Source: Bacillus sp. FJAT-18017
GTDB lineage: Bacteria; Bacillota; Bacilli; Bacillales; Cytobacillaceae
Length of the DNA: 64,000 bases
NCBI RefSeq assembly: GCF_001278805.1
Contig: NZ_CP012602.1
Coordinates: 4,065,501-4,129,500 of the forward strand
Reading direction: 5' to 3'
A program made the position numbers and the translations under genes. Shown piece by piece: positions 44,205-53,364 of this stretch. A model generated the notes under the pieces. It saw only the letters and a program-made list of their open reading frames with translations, searched no databases and had not been told where the DNA came from. Numbering within the stretch: the stretch's first letter is position 1; each line of letters starts with the position of its first letter.

Positions 44205-45344
44205 ATGGTAAAGAAATTATTGATTATTTCATCCGATATTACCGGGCATGGGCATAAGAGTATTACAGAATCCCTATGCGAGAAAGTCGAAACCTATAAT
44301 GGAATAGAAATTCATGTGGCAGATGGATTTTCGCTTGGAAAACGATTGCTCTTAACAATCGGGAAATCGTATGGGCCAATCACAAGAAATTCAGAAAATC
44401 TTTGGAAGATGATTTGGAAGCTTTCTGCTTTAAAACCCCATTTAGTGGACAATTTTATCGAATTGCTAATAACGGATAACTTCCTAAAATTAGTGGACGA
44501 CGTGAAGCCGGATATGATTTTATCGGTTCACCCGAACTTTAATGGCTCGATCTTAAATATTTTGGAAAAGCACAGCCTCTCAATCCCCTTCTGCACCTTG
44601 ATAGCCGATCTTGTAAACATTTATCCACTTTGGGCGGATAAGAGAGCCGATTGCATTATCAGCCCTACCTTGGCTGCCCAAAACAAGTGTATTGAATTTG
44701 GCATCCCCGATGAGAAAATAAAGGTTTCCGGATTTCCTGTCCGATCCCGTTTTTTCCCGAAGAATCATCATCAACCAAAAATCTATACTAAGGGGCAATC
44801 ATTAACATGCCTGGTCATGAGCGGCGGTGAAGGTGTAGGGAACATGAAGAAAATCGCCGAAAACTTGCTGGATCATTTTGATTGCAACGTAAAAATTGTT
44901 GCTGGAAAGAATGTAAAACTCAAAACAAAGCTGGAGATGTCCCTAAAGGCCAACTATGGGGATAGAGTAGAGGTCTATGGTTTCACTCCGAATATCCAAG
45001 ATTTAATGCTAACTTCTGATATCGCTTTTACCAGGGCGAGCCCGAATGTAATGTTCGAGGCATTCGCTACCAATACACCGCTCATCCTTACTGGCGCCTT
45101 GCCTGGCCAGGAGGAAGATAATCCAGCCTTTGCGGAGGCTTTCAACTTGGCCGTGGTATGCAGGAATCCAAATGATATTAAGGAAACAGTAACCGAATTA
45201 CTTAACAATGACGGCGAAAAACTGAACAACATCATAAAAAGCCAACAAGATTTTATTAATACAAATGCAGCAGAGGACATTCTGCAACTCATCCTGGAAG
45301 TTGCGGAGCCATACTATGAAGAAGCAAAAGTGAAACTTTCCTGA
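44205..45344 (+). CDS. Glycosyltransferase with MGDG-synthase domain (UgtP/MurG-like)
   Basis: A 379-residue GT28-type enzyme. The N-terminal MGDG-synthase motif reads LLIISSDITGHGHKSITESL (GHGH), the middle has LSVHPNFNGSILNILEKHSL, and the C-terminal nucleotide-sugar site has TCLVMSGGEGVGNMKKI and RASPNVMFEAFATNTPLILTGALPGQEEDN. The family adds sugars from a UDP donor to diacylglycerol or lipid acceptors. AGGGGCTG precedes the ATG. A strong terminator follows. Confidence 0.82.
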   Translation: MVKKLLIISSDITGHGHKSITESLCEKVETYNGIEIHVADGFSLGKRLLLTIGKSYGPITRNSENLWKMIWKLSALKPHLVDNFIELLITDNFLKLVDDVKPDMILSVHPNFNGSILNILEKHSLSIPFCTLIADLVNIYPLWADKRADCIISPTLAAQNKCIEFGIPDEKIKVSGFPVRSRFFPKNHHQPKIYTKGQSLTCLVMSGGEGVGNMKKIAENLLDHFDCNVKIVAGKNVKLKTKLEMSLKANYGDRVEVYGFTPNIQDLMLTSDIAFTRASPNVMFEAFATNTPLILTGALPGQEEDNPAFAEAFNLAVVCRNPNDIKETVTELLNNDGEKLNNIIKSQQDFINTNAAEDILQLILEVAEPYYEEAKVKLS

Positions 45345-45352
45345 TTCCAATT

Positions 45353-45403
45353 TTAAACGGGCTTGCTAATGGTTCTTGCAGGAACCATTTAAGCCCGTTT
45401 TTT
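45353..45403 (+). terminator. Terminator, usable from both sides
   Basis: AAACGGGCTT, inner stem ATGGTTCTTGC/AGGAACCAT, then AAGCCCGTTTTTT. Confidence 0.9.
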
Positions 45404-45418
45404 CGTCTTATCCAACAT

Positions 45419-46240
45419 TCAGATGGTATGCATCAGTATATTTTGAAAAACAAGATCTGGTCGTTCTTCCGTAATTAAATGGCCTGTTTTTTCAACCGTA
45501 ATCAACTGTGCATCTGGCAAATCCCGAACAAGCCGTTTACCGACTTCTACAGGAACGACCCGGTCTTCCTCCCCCCAGATCAATAATGTCGGGACTTTGA
45601 TTTCCTTAAGCTGCTGAGGAAGCAAATCACCCTCGCGATGACGGAGCAGCCGAATCAAAGCTTGATAAAACCCTTTTTCCGCCAACGGTTTACCAAATTC
45701 CTGAATCAGTTCATCATTGATTAATGTTTGATCGAAAAACACATTACTTAAATGATGTTTAACATCCTTTCTCCGAACATAATAATGAACGAATTTTTCA
45801 AAGAACGGTAAGTAGGAGCAATAAATGAGAGGCTTTCTTGCCGGCTTCAAATAACCTGAGCTGCAGAGCAAAATCAATTTATTTATTTTCTCCGGGGCAA
45901 TCAGCGCCATATTCAAGGCAATTTGGCCTCCCATTGAATGAGCGACGATGGACGTACTGGAAAACCCAAACTTGCGAAGGCATTCTAATAGCAACCCCGC
46001 ATAATTTTGAAAGCTATAGATATACGTAATTGGCTTTTCACTTTTCCCAAAGCCGGGAAGATCGACGGCAAGAATTGAATAATGCTTTTGCAAAAGAGGA
46101 ATAATCCTCCGGAATGTATAAGTCGAAGATGCAAAACCATGGATTAGAAGAAGTAGTGGTTTATCATTTAAATCGTATTCGCAGTATAGATTGATATTAT
46201 CTACTTTCACGTAAGTTTGATTAAGTCCATTGAAAGTCAA
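45419..46240 (-). CDS. Alpha/beta hydrolase
   Basis: A 273-residue alpha/beta-fold hydrolase. Oxyanion HGFASST near 34-40, nucleophile S102 in VAHSMGGQ, acid in WGEEDRVVPVE and catalytic histidine in KTGHLITEE. It is close to the esterase/lipase branch active on small esters or lipids; substrate unknown. It starts at a TTG with GAGGAGGGG upstream and converges on the glycosyltransferase gene. Confidence 0.8.
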   Translation of the reverse strand: MTFNGLNQTYVKVDNINLYCEYDLNDKPLLLLIHGFASSTYTFRRIIPLLQKHYSILAVDLPGFGKSEKPITYIYSFQNYAGLLLECLRKFGFSSTSIVAHSMGGQIALNMALIAPEKINKLILLCSSGYLKPARKPLIYCSYLPFFEKFVHYYVRRKDVKHHLSNVFFDQTLINDELIQEFGKPLAEKGFYQALIRLLRHREGDLLPQQLKEIKVPTLLIWGEEDRVVPVEVGKRLVRDLPDAQLITVEKTGHLITEERPDLVFQNILMHTI

Positions 46241-46499
46241 TGCCTTCCCCTCCTCCCCTATCGATAATGGTTCTATTTTTCACCAATTTGACATGGAGGA
46301 TACGCCTATTTTCTCCGAATGAAACGCTTTCCGAAAACGATAACCTTTTTGGCCTGCCTCGGACAGAATGCGATGACGTATTCAACGTGTTTCAATAATC
46401 TTACAGTTTTTTTACATACCTTTTACACCACCTCAAGATACTATCGATATTCATCCCATAAAATGAAAGTAAGCAAGTCTAACTTATGGGAGGGACTGA

Positions 46500-47831
46500 A
46501 TGAAAATTACTGTTGCTGGAACTGGGTATGTAGGACTGGTAAATGGAGTTTGCCTTGCGGAAATGGGATACGAAGTCGTTTGCATTGATACAGACGAAAC
46601 AAAAATCAACACATTGCAAAAAGGGATTCCGACGATTTATGAACCTGGCCTTGAAGGACTTCTCAAGAAAAACAGCAAATCCGGCAGGCTCCGGTTTACA
46701 CTAAACCCACGGGAAGCCTATTCCGATGCCGACGTCATCATCATTGCTGTCGGTACACCTGAGAACAGTGATGGATCAGTAAATTTGGAATATATTTATT
46801 CAGCTTCTTATACAATTGCAGCACATATGGGGAAGGATGCAGTCATTTGTACAAGGAGTACTGTCCCAGTCGGCACGAATGCACAAATCGAGGAAATCAT
46901 TGCTCGATTAAAACCTCCACCCCTTCGCGCACATGTGGTTTCACTGCCAGAGTTTCTTCGTGAAGGCTCTGCAATCTTTGACTTCTTTAATGGTGACCGA
47001 ATTATCATTGGTGCGGCTAATGAAGAAGCTGCTGATGTGATTGAAGGACTTTTTCTTCCATTAAACATTCCTATTGCAAAAACAGACCGAAATAGTGCCG
47101 AAATGATTAAGTATGCAGCGAACGCGTTTCTTGCGACAAAGATCAGTTTCATTAATGAGATTGCGTCACTGTGCGAAAAAGTCGAAGCCGATATTGACGA
47201 AGTAGCCAACGGAATTGGAATGGATAGCAGAATTGGGCCGCACTTCCTTCGGGCGGGAATCGGATATGGCGGTTCCTGCTTCCCTAAAGACACCAAAGCC
47301 CTGCTTAAACTCTCCGGAAATATGGAGCAGCCATTCATGCTTCTTCAATCTGTTATTGAAGTTAACAACAAACAGCATTCACTTCCTGTGGCAAAAGCAA
47401 AAAAGGCAGTCGGATCACTTGCTGGAAAAAAGGTTGCCGTACTTGGCTTATCTTATAAACCTGATACTGATGACATAAGAGAGTCCGCTTCAATCAGGAT
47501 TATCCAGGAGCTGCTGGATGAAGGTGCAAAAGTGATAGCCTATGATCCTTTAGCAATCCCAAATGCGAAAAGGTTGTTTGGGGATGAAATCGATTATACC
47601 CTCGATATCCGCCAGGCATTATCTGATGCTGAAACAGCGATCATCGCGACGGACTGGGACCAAATCAGGCATCTTCAGCCATCCGTATTTGCTTCTTATA
47701 TGAAAGAGCCAATCCTTATCGATGGCCGTAATTGCTTTACGCCTGAAAGAATGAGACTTGAACCCATTACGTATATATCAATTGGCAGGCCGGCATTAAT
47801 CAGGGAAAATCCAACGATTTATTTCCACTGA
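46500..47831 (+). CDS. UDP-glucose 6-dehydrogenase
   Basis: A 443-residue enzyme that oxidises UDP-glucose to UDP-glucuronate with two NAD. NAD loop VAGTGYVGLVNG at residues 5-16, the central helix EMIKYAANAFLATKISFINE and the catalytic C260 in GYGGSCFPKDT. Full length for the Ugd/TuaD family. GGGAGGG precedes the ATG. It lies next to a GT4 glycosyltransferase, so a glucuronate-containing glycolipid or polymer is likely. Confidence 0.88.
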   Translation: MKITVAGTGYVGLVNGVCLAEMGYEVVCIDTDETKINTLQKGIPTIYEPGLEGLLKKNSKSGRLRFTLNPREAYSDADVIIIAVGTPENSDGSVNLEYIYSASYTIAAHMGKDAVICTRSTVPVGTNAQIEEIIARLKPPPLRAHVVSLPEFLREGSAIFDFFNGDRIIIGAANEEAADVIEGLFLPLNIPIAKTDRNSAEMIKYAANAFLATKISFINEIASLCEKVEADIDEVANGIGMDSRIGPHFLRAGIGYGGSCFPKDTKALLKLSGNMEQPFMLLQSVIEVNNKQHSLPVAKAKKAVGSLAGKKVAVLGLSYKPDTDDIRESASIRIIQELLDEGAKVIAYDPLAIPNAKRLFGDEIDYTLDIRQALSDAETAIIATDWDQIRHLQPSVFASYMKEPILIDGRNCFTPERMRLEPITYISIGRPALIRENPTIYFH

Positions 47832-47927
47832 TTTTATTCTGAATTTTCACTTCCAGACTGCTAACAGGCACCTATGTATTGCTTGGATTTAGGGATGTCC
47901 TAATTCGATTGATGCCAGGAGGTCAGT

Positions 47928-49067
47928 ATGAAAATTGCTATTTTTACGGACACGTACCATCCGGATATGAATGGGGTTGCGCGGACACTGAAGCGTCTTT
48001 CTGATTATTTGGATGGCCAAAATATTACATGTAAAATTTTCGCTCCAAAAAGTCCATCTGAATATGTGGCAGACAATCTTCATCAGTTCGCCAGCCTTTC
48101 TTTATTTCTTTATCCGGAGTGCCGGCTGGCATTCCCCAATCTTATCAATGTAAAGACAGAACTCGAGCGTTTTTCACCAGACTTGATCCATGTTGCCACA
48201 CCATTCAATATTGGGTTCTGCGGCGCTTATTTTGCGAAAAAAATGAATATCCCTTTGGTTGGTTCGTATCATACCGACTTTGACCAGTATTTAAACTATT
48301 ACAATCTTGAATTCTTATCAAACTATTTATGGAAGTATATGGCCTGGTTCCACAAGCCCTTCCAGAAACTATATGTACCATCGTTAGAAACATTGAACCA
48401 GCTGCAGCAGAGGGGTTTTTCCAATTTGGAACTTTGGGGAAGAGGCGTTGATTGCAGCCTTTTCCATCCAAACTATAACAAACTGTCGGGGCGTATGCGA
48501 TATCACGCAGGCAATAAAGTCATTTTCAGTTATGCCGGGCGGTTGGCACCTGAGAAAGATCTCAATACGCTCATGACTGTTGCCACCTCCCTGCCCGAGG
48601 CGATTCAGGAGAAAATCCAATGGATCATTGTTGGCGACGGCCCGGAGCGGGAGGAATTAGAAGCACAGGCTCCCCGAAATATGCTTTTTACCGGTTATTT
48701 GAAAGGGGAAAAGCTGGCTGAGGTATATTCGATATCAGATGTGTTTGTTTTCCCTTCTCCGACAGAAACATTCGGAAATGTCGTCCTTGAGGCACTGGCA
48801 AGCGGGACCCCGGTTGTATGCGCGAATTCAGGTGGGGTGAAACACCTCGTCAAAGACGGGATAAGCGGATTTCTATGCGAGCCCGGCAATCCTGAAAGTT
48901 TCAAGAAAGCACTATTAACATTGATGAATAACCCTGCCCTCCTTCGCTCGATGGGTCAGCAAGGAAGAAACTTTGCCCTCACCCAAAAGTGGGACACGGT
49001 ACTCGCTTCCCTTGTATGGTCCTATCGGGATGTCATTGAAACCAGGGTTGAAAGAAAATATGCGTAA
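47928..49067 (+). CDS. GT4 glycosyltransferase (MgtA-like)
   Basis: A 379-residue GT-B enzyme. MKIAIFTDTYHPDMNGVARTLK at the front is typical of diacylglycerol mannosyl/glucuronosyl-type transferases (MgtA group), with SYHTDFDQYLNYY in the middle and the donor site VFVFPSPTETFGNVVLEALASGTPVV (E-x7-E) near 275-300. CAGGAGG precedes the ATG. Together with the dehydrogenase it suggests transfer of glucuronate; acceptor unknown. Confidence 0.83.
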   Translation: MKIAIFTDTYHPDMNGVARTLKRLSDYLDGQNITCKIFAPKSPSEYVADNLHQFASLSLFLYPECRLAFPNLINVKTELERFSPDLIHVATPFNIGFCGAYFAKKMNIPLVGSYHTDFDQYLNYYNLEFLSNYLWKYMAWFHKPFQKLYVPSLETLNQLQQRGFSNLELWGRGVDCSLFHPNYNKLSGRMRYHAGNKVIFSYAGRLAPEKDLNTLMTVATSLPEAIQEKIQWIIVGDGPEREELEAQAPRNMLFTGYLKGEKLAEVYSISDVFVFPSPTETFGNVVLEALASGTPVVCANSGGVKHLVKDGISGFLCEPGNPESFKKALLTLMNNPALLRSMGQQGRNFALTQKWDTVLASLVWSYRDVIETRVERKYA

Positions 49068-49228
49068 TAACCTCGAATAATGAAGAATACATTCAGTTGA
49101 ACTTATTCCATATACTCGAAAGCCCTATCTGCTTTGTTACGGATAGGGCTTATTTGTGATTTGGTTTTGAGAACATAGTCTTATTTTCGTTTGCCAGGAT
49201 GGGATTTTTGGATTCGAATTTCATTGAA

Positions 49229-49260
49229 AATAAACCCGGCTGCATTGGCAACCGGGTTTA
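49229..49260 (-). terminator. Terminator after yedF-like copy 1
   Basis: AAACCCGG and CCGGGTTT arms; the same hairpin follows copy 2 at 51602-51630. Confidence 0.7.
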
Positions 49261-49271
49261 GCACGAGTGAT

Positions 49272-49568
49272 TTATTTTACAACCTTAATGTAAAAGTATA
49301 TATCCTGTCCGTATTTCTCGGGTTCTGCCATAAGCTGATAGCCGTGCTTGACGGCTTCTTCAGGAACACTGCGGAATGATTGCGGACAGTCTGCGATGAC
49401 TTGCAGCACTTCTCCGATTTTCATGGTTTTTAGCGCATCCAGCGCATAAATGACTGGGTACGGTCAAGGCTCGCCCCGAATGTCCAGTGTGTAGTTAAGC
49501 TTTGCTATAGGAGGTGTTTCATTGCCTGGCGTTGCATTTGTTATCGATTTTTTATTCCCGATGTGCAT
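49272..49568 (-). CDS. TusA/YedF-like selenoprotein, copy 1 (UGA at codon 35)
   Basis: 98 residues if the in-frame TGA at 49464-49466 is read as selenocysteine. The family motif D-x-x-G-E-P-C-P-x-P appears as LDIRGEP-U-PYPVIYALDALK, with UGA exactly at the catalytic cysteine. Right after it the RNA can fold TTTA-T-GCGC / TGGAT / GCGC-TAAA, with a G in the apical loop 22 bases from the UGA, as in bacterial SECIS elements. The ATG at 49568 follows AAGGCGG. The C-terminal half is normal (GEVLQVIADCPQSF...). A premature stop in a pseudogene is the alternative. Confidence 0.7.
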
Positions 49569-49646
49569 TTCCGCCTTCTATAAAAGCCAACTAAATTTCC
49601 ATTTGAATTCCTCTCCTTACAAAATAAAAAGAGCCCCCCGAAGACT

Positions 49647-50216
49647 CTATTTTCTACTTTTTTCAAACTCTATAAGATCATCCAATGCTTGCATCTCCAA
49701 TTCTTTAGCAAGCTCCCGCTTATTTATAAAAGAAGTTAATACACTAGCCTTAATGTTAGTCCATATACATGCCAATAGTATTTTCGTCTTTTCAATGAAG
49801 TTCGGATTTTTATTAAGCCAACTATACACCTCCAAGTCTTTTTTAAATTCTGTTAATATTTCTTTACTCAAAGAGTCATAGATTTTTTTATAAATATTCT
49901 CAGTAAATTTAAAGTCTAAATTATGACTTAATTTATTTCTAACATTGTTTATAGATTGAATCGGATCGTACAGTTCCCTTTCAATTACACCTAAAGCATA
50001 TAGAAGGTCTAATCTGCTTTTAAAAGTGTAATCATTAAATTTATTTGGGTATTTAAAGTAGATTTTTGTTAACTCCACCATTTCTTTTTCGATATACATA
50101 TGTACTCTTAAAATGGACATTAGTATATCCTCGTGTCTAGTTTCAGCAATAAACTCACTTCTGTACTCGCTGAATTTTTCCAACTGAGCTTTTAGAAATT
50201 CCTCTTCAATGTTCAC
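49647..50216 (-). CDS. HEPN-like helical protein
   Basis: A 189-residue all-helical protein. The segment SINNVRNKLSHNLDF contains R-x4-H, the mark of HEPN ribonuclease domains, near residue 90. HEPN proteins are common toxins and phage-defence effectors. It starts at a GTG with GGGGGACA upstream. It is divergent from the Abi-alpha gene, and both sit between two copies of the selenoprotein gene. Specific family not recognised. Confidence 0.6.
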   Translation of the reverse strand: MNIEEEFLKAQLEKFSEYRSEFIAETRHEDILMSILRVHMYIEKEMVELTKIYFKYPNKFNDYTFKSRLDLLYALGVIERELYDPIQSINNVRNKLSHNLDFKFTENIYKKIYDSLSKEILTEFKKDLEVYSWLNKNPNFIEKTKILLACIWTNIKASVLTSFINKRELAKELEMQALDDLIEFEKSRK

Positions 50217-50281
50217 GTTATAATGTCCCCCTTTTATAGAGAGAATTCTATAAGAAAGTTAATTATCCTTCTAAATTCCGG

Positions 50282-50478
50282 TTAATTCGTAGAGTTGGAG
50301 TTTTTCAATAAAAAAAACCGCCTAGTGGCAACTCTAATAATTATTCTTCCTGAATCTGTAATTAAACAATAACCAAAGGAAAGGTAGGATAGATTTTCGA
50401 TACTAAACAGCCCATCCCATAAGTAATAAAAAAAGAGAATATAAACTATCACACACACCAATAATTTGTCTCCATTCA
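50282..50478 (-). CDS. Possible small membrane protein
   Basis: A frame of about 65 codons with one strong hydrophobic segment (LLVCVIVYILFFYYLW). A weak hairpin and T-run (GGCGGTTTTTTTT) overlap its end. The start is unclear (GTG or TTG, no clear ribosome binding site), so it may not be a gene. Confidence 0.3.
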
Positions 50479-50540
50479 ATTCCCGATACACTAAAATATT
50501 CCAATATAGTAAAATTATTTATAGGAAAGTGGGTGAAGAC

Positions 50541-51341
50541 ATGAGTGAAGAGCTTAAAAACATGGCTGAAGGTGCCGCTAAGGGTATAGCTGAAGCAGTA
50601 CCGGTATATGACGACCTTCTTAAACCTGCCTCGCAGGAATTAGGTAAAAGCTTAAACACTTTAGCAAAGACTGTTAATGTGGCATTGTCTCCTCTTGCAG
50701 GCTTAGTTTGGGGGTATGAAAAAATCAGCGCTTACGTTCAAAAGTCTTTAGAGGCCAAATTAAAAAATGTACCTCCTGAAGATATCATTACGCCTGATAT
50801 TTCAATTGCAGGTCCTACTCTAGAAGCAATGAGGTATACAGCCCATAAAGAGGATCTCCGAGAAATGTTTGTAAATATTTTAGCAACCTCAATGAGTGCG
50901 AAATCTCAAAAAAATGCACATCCTTCTTTTGTGGAAATACTTAAACAATTAAACAGTGATGAAGCTTTAATCATTAAATCATTTAACAACAATGACCCAA
51001 AACCAATTTTAAAAGTAAGGATATATGGAACTGAGGATAAAAATTATTATTCGGAACCTCTTGTTAATTTTTCTGGAATTCCATATATTTCTGGCTGTTT
51101 GTATCCGGAACTAGGCCCCAGCTATATTGAAAACCTGGAACGACTAAGTCTCGTAGACATAGATTATAATGTCTACCACACAGTACCAAATTCCTATGAT
51201 TTTATTGAGAACCATGAAGTTATAAGAGAATGGAAGGCTTATGCTGACTCCATACAAAGGCGAATTGAAATTATGCAAGGAGTTATTACAATAACGCCTT
51301 TTGGTGAAGTTTTTATTTCAACCTGTGTTAAAGAAAGCTAA
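50541..51341 (+). CDS. Abi-alpha (DUF4393) protein
   Basis: A 266-residue protein of the DUF4393 family, renamed Abi-alpha because one member gives abortive phage infection. N-terminal amphipathic region MSEELKNMAEGAAKGIAEAVPVYDDLLKPASQELGKSL, then the family core PDISIAGPTLEAMRYTAHKEDLREMFVNILATSM and SFVEILKQLNSDEALII. The ATG follows AAAGTGGGTGA. With the divergent HEPN-like gene it may be a small defence module. Confidence 0.75.
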   Translation: MSEELKNMAEGAAKGIAEAVPVYDDLLKPASQELGKSLNTLAKTVNVALSPLAGLVWGYEKISAYVQKSLEAKLKNVPPEDIITPDISIAGPTLEAMRYTAHKEDLREMFVNILATSMSAKSQKNAHPSFVEILKQLNSDEALIIKSFNNNDPKPILKVRIYGTEDKNYYSEPLVNFSGIPYISGCLYPELGPSYIENLERLSLVDIDYNVYHTVPNSYDFIENHEVIREWKAYADSIQRRIEIMQGVITITPFGEVFISTCVKES

Positions 51342-51379
51342 AAACCTCTGGGCAGGGAGTGGAAAGTTTCTCTCTGCTC

Positions 51380-51600
51380 CTATGACGTATTTTCCTCCCA
51401 TAAAAAAAGACCTTCACTAATTAATATGGAAGGTCTTTCAACATATTTTTCTTCTTCAGAAGTTTCCTGCCCCTCAATTATAGATTTGAGACGTTTTTGT
51501 ACCTCTTCCTCAATCACTGTTAAATCATATCTTGGAGACTTAAAACTTCAATATGTTGGATGTCCAATTTAATTTTATCTTTAGGTATAAATTCCCCTTT
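51380..51600 (-). pseudogene. Frameshifted gene fragment
   Basis: On the minus strand FIPKDKIKLDIQHIEVLSLQDM ends at a stop, but one frame over YDLTVIEEEVQKRLKSIIEG continues smoothly to a stop at 51380, suggesting one frameshift in the end of a gene whose start is missing. A hairpin (AAGACCTTC/GAAGGTCTT) lies inside. No family recognised. Confidence 0.45.
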
Positions 51601-51601
51601 T

Positions 51602-51630
51602 TAACCCGGCTGCAATGGCAACCGGGTTGA
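51602..51630 (-). terminator. Terminator after the yedE-yedF operon
   Basis: AACCCGG and CCGGGTT arms around a TGCAATGGCAA loop region, followed on the minus strand by AAAAAGGGG. Confidence 0.7.
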
Positions 51631-51641
51631 GCACGAGTGAT

Positions 51642-51887
51642 TTATTTTACTACCTTAATGTAAAAGTATATATCCTGCCCGTATTTCTCGGGTTCTGCCA
51701 TGAGCTGATAGCCGTGTTTGACGGCTTCTTCAGGAACACTGCGGAATGATTGCGGACAGTCTGCGATGACTTGCAGCACTTCTCCGATTTTCATAGTTTT
51801 TAGCGCATCCAGCGCATAAATGACGGGGTACGGTCAAGGCTCGCCCCGAATGTCGAGTGTATAGTTAACATCCATTATTTGTGACAA
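51642..51887 (-). CDS. TusA/YedF-like selenoprotein, copy 2 (UGA at codon 18)
   Basis: 81 residues with UGA (51834-51836) read as selenocysteine in LDIRGEP-U-PYPVIYAL. The SECIS-like hairpin is the same as in copy 1. I chose the TTG at 51885-51887 because AAGGAGG lies 8 bases before it, at the end of the transporter gene; an ATG four codons later is possible. It is 3 bp from the YedE stop, so the two are co-translated. Family members carry sulfur or selenium on the catalytic residue; here the partner is the YedE transporter. Confidence 0.75.
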
Positions 51888-51890
51888 TGT

Positions 51891-53117
51891 TTATGCCTCC
51901 TTTGTAACGTGAGTAAGCTTCGGGGACTTCTGAAGCTTGATGCCTGAGCCGTAACGGAATCGTTTTTCCCACCAAGAAGATAGGAGGAACCAGGCAACGA
52001 GCATGGCAATGGTTCCGAATAGTGCGCCCATTGGCCCCCACTCTTCGATAAGATTTACTTTTGGATAATTTTCCACTAGCGCATTGTAAATGCCAAGATG
52101 GTCCCAGCCATAGGCCAGTGCGGTTGCACCGATGATATTGCCTGCGAATACTACCCAGTATAACAGCTGGCCTTCCATTGCCCGGTACATCATGCCTGTC
52201 TCACAGCCTCCTGCAAGGACGATCCCGAAACCGAACAGCAATCCGCCGATCGCTGTACTTGGCGCAGCTACTTTAATCAGGGCAAGTGAACCGCTTTGAA
52301 TATAGAAGAAAGTCACGACAACACTGATGAGCATTCCAACAGCAATCGCTTTGGACATCATCGCACGGCCGCTGATCCACATGTCGCGGAATGCGGATGT
52401 AAAGCAAATTTGCCCGCGTTCAATCAGGATTCCGAACAAAGCACCTGCGATACAGGCTACTCCGAGCATGGTTTTCCCTGCCGCGAAGAAATAAATGATA
52501 AGTGCGAGATAAAGCAACGCGATAATCAGACCAATGACCGGCTGAACCTTTTCGTTTTGGGCTTTTGGTTTCGAAGGTTTCATCGGCCCTTTCATTAAGG
52601 ACGGTTTCCCGAGCCACCATTTGGTGTTGACGACTTTCACGCCAAAGTAAGTTCCGATTGCAGTCGTCACCATGAAGATCCAGGAATGGAACGAGAATTG
52701 AGGAACTCCTGTGAAAAAGGCAGCCAGATTGCAGCCAAGTGCAAGCCGCGCGCCAAATCCAGCAATGATTCCTCCACTAAATCCTTGAACGAGGCGCCGC
52801 TTTTGTTTCGGCACACGAATCTTGAAACTATTGCTCAGCAAAATCGTAATCGCCGCGCCAACCAGCATCCCGATGACAATCCAGCCGTCGGTCCGGCTTA
52901 TCGGAGTCCCTTCCAGACCGACCAGGTCGAAATACGCCCAATCGGACACATCCGCTCCGAACCATTCGAGCATATGGCCGCCAAACCTGGTGAATTCCCC
53001 GGTAACCGCCCAAACCGTTCCGGTAATCCCAAAGTACAAAGCACTGACCAAACCCGCAATGCTGATTGCAATGTAAGGATTCCAGTAATTCTTAAATATT
53101 TTTTGATAAAGACTCAT
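51891..53117 (-). CDS. yedE: YedE/YeeE (DUF395) sulfur/selenium-type transporter
   Basis: A 408-residue integral membrane protein with two DUF395 halves. Marks: ALGCNLAAFFTGVPQFSFHSWIF and LAGGCETGMMYRAMEGQLLYWVVF, each with the conserved cysteine, and ERGQICFTSAFRDMWISG. Relatives import thiosulfate (YeeE/TsuA); the YedE branch goes with selenium metabolism. The ATG at 53117 follows GGAGG. The downstream selenoprotein supports a selenium or sulfur transfer role. Confidence 0.85.
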   Translation of the reverse strand: MSLYQKIFKNYWNPYIAISIAGLVSALYFGITGTVWAVTGEFTRFGGHMLEWFGADVSDWAYFDLVGLEGTPISRTDGWIVIGMLVGAAITILLSNSFKIRVPKQKRRLVQGFSGGIIAGFGARLALGCNLAAFFTGVPQFSFHSWIFMVTTAIGTYFGVKVVNTKWWLGKPSLMKGPMKPSKPKAQNEKVQPVIGLIIALLYLALIIYFFAAGKTMLGVACIAGALFGILIERGQICFTSAFRDMWISGRAMMSKAIAVGMLISVVVTFFYIQSGSLALIKVAAPSTAIGGLLFGFGIVLAGGCETGMMYRAMEGQLLYWVVFAGNIIGATALAYGWDHLGIYNALVENYPKVNLIEEWGPMGALFGTIAMLVAWFLLSSWWEKRFRYGSGIKLQKSPKLTHVTKEA

Positions 53118-53364
53118 GAATTGAACCTCCAACATAGGTTTCTTTGATGAAGTACAAAGCAATTTATTAAATGTACAAACAATACCAAACCAACTTTACT
53201 AGGTATTTTTCGGAGGAGCAATTGAAATTATCAATACATCAGATGTTTATCAATCGAAAAAACCAATAGATATACTCTCGACCATAAAAAACAGCACCTT
53301 CACATTGGAAAGGTACTGTTCTTTAAAGTTATCATGTTCAGAAAAAGCACTGCTGCTAGCTTTC

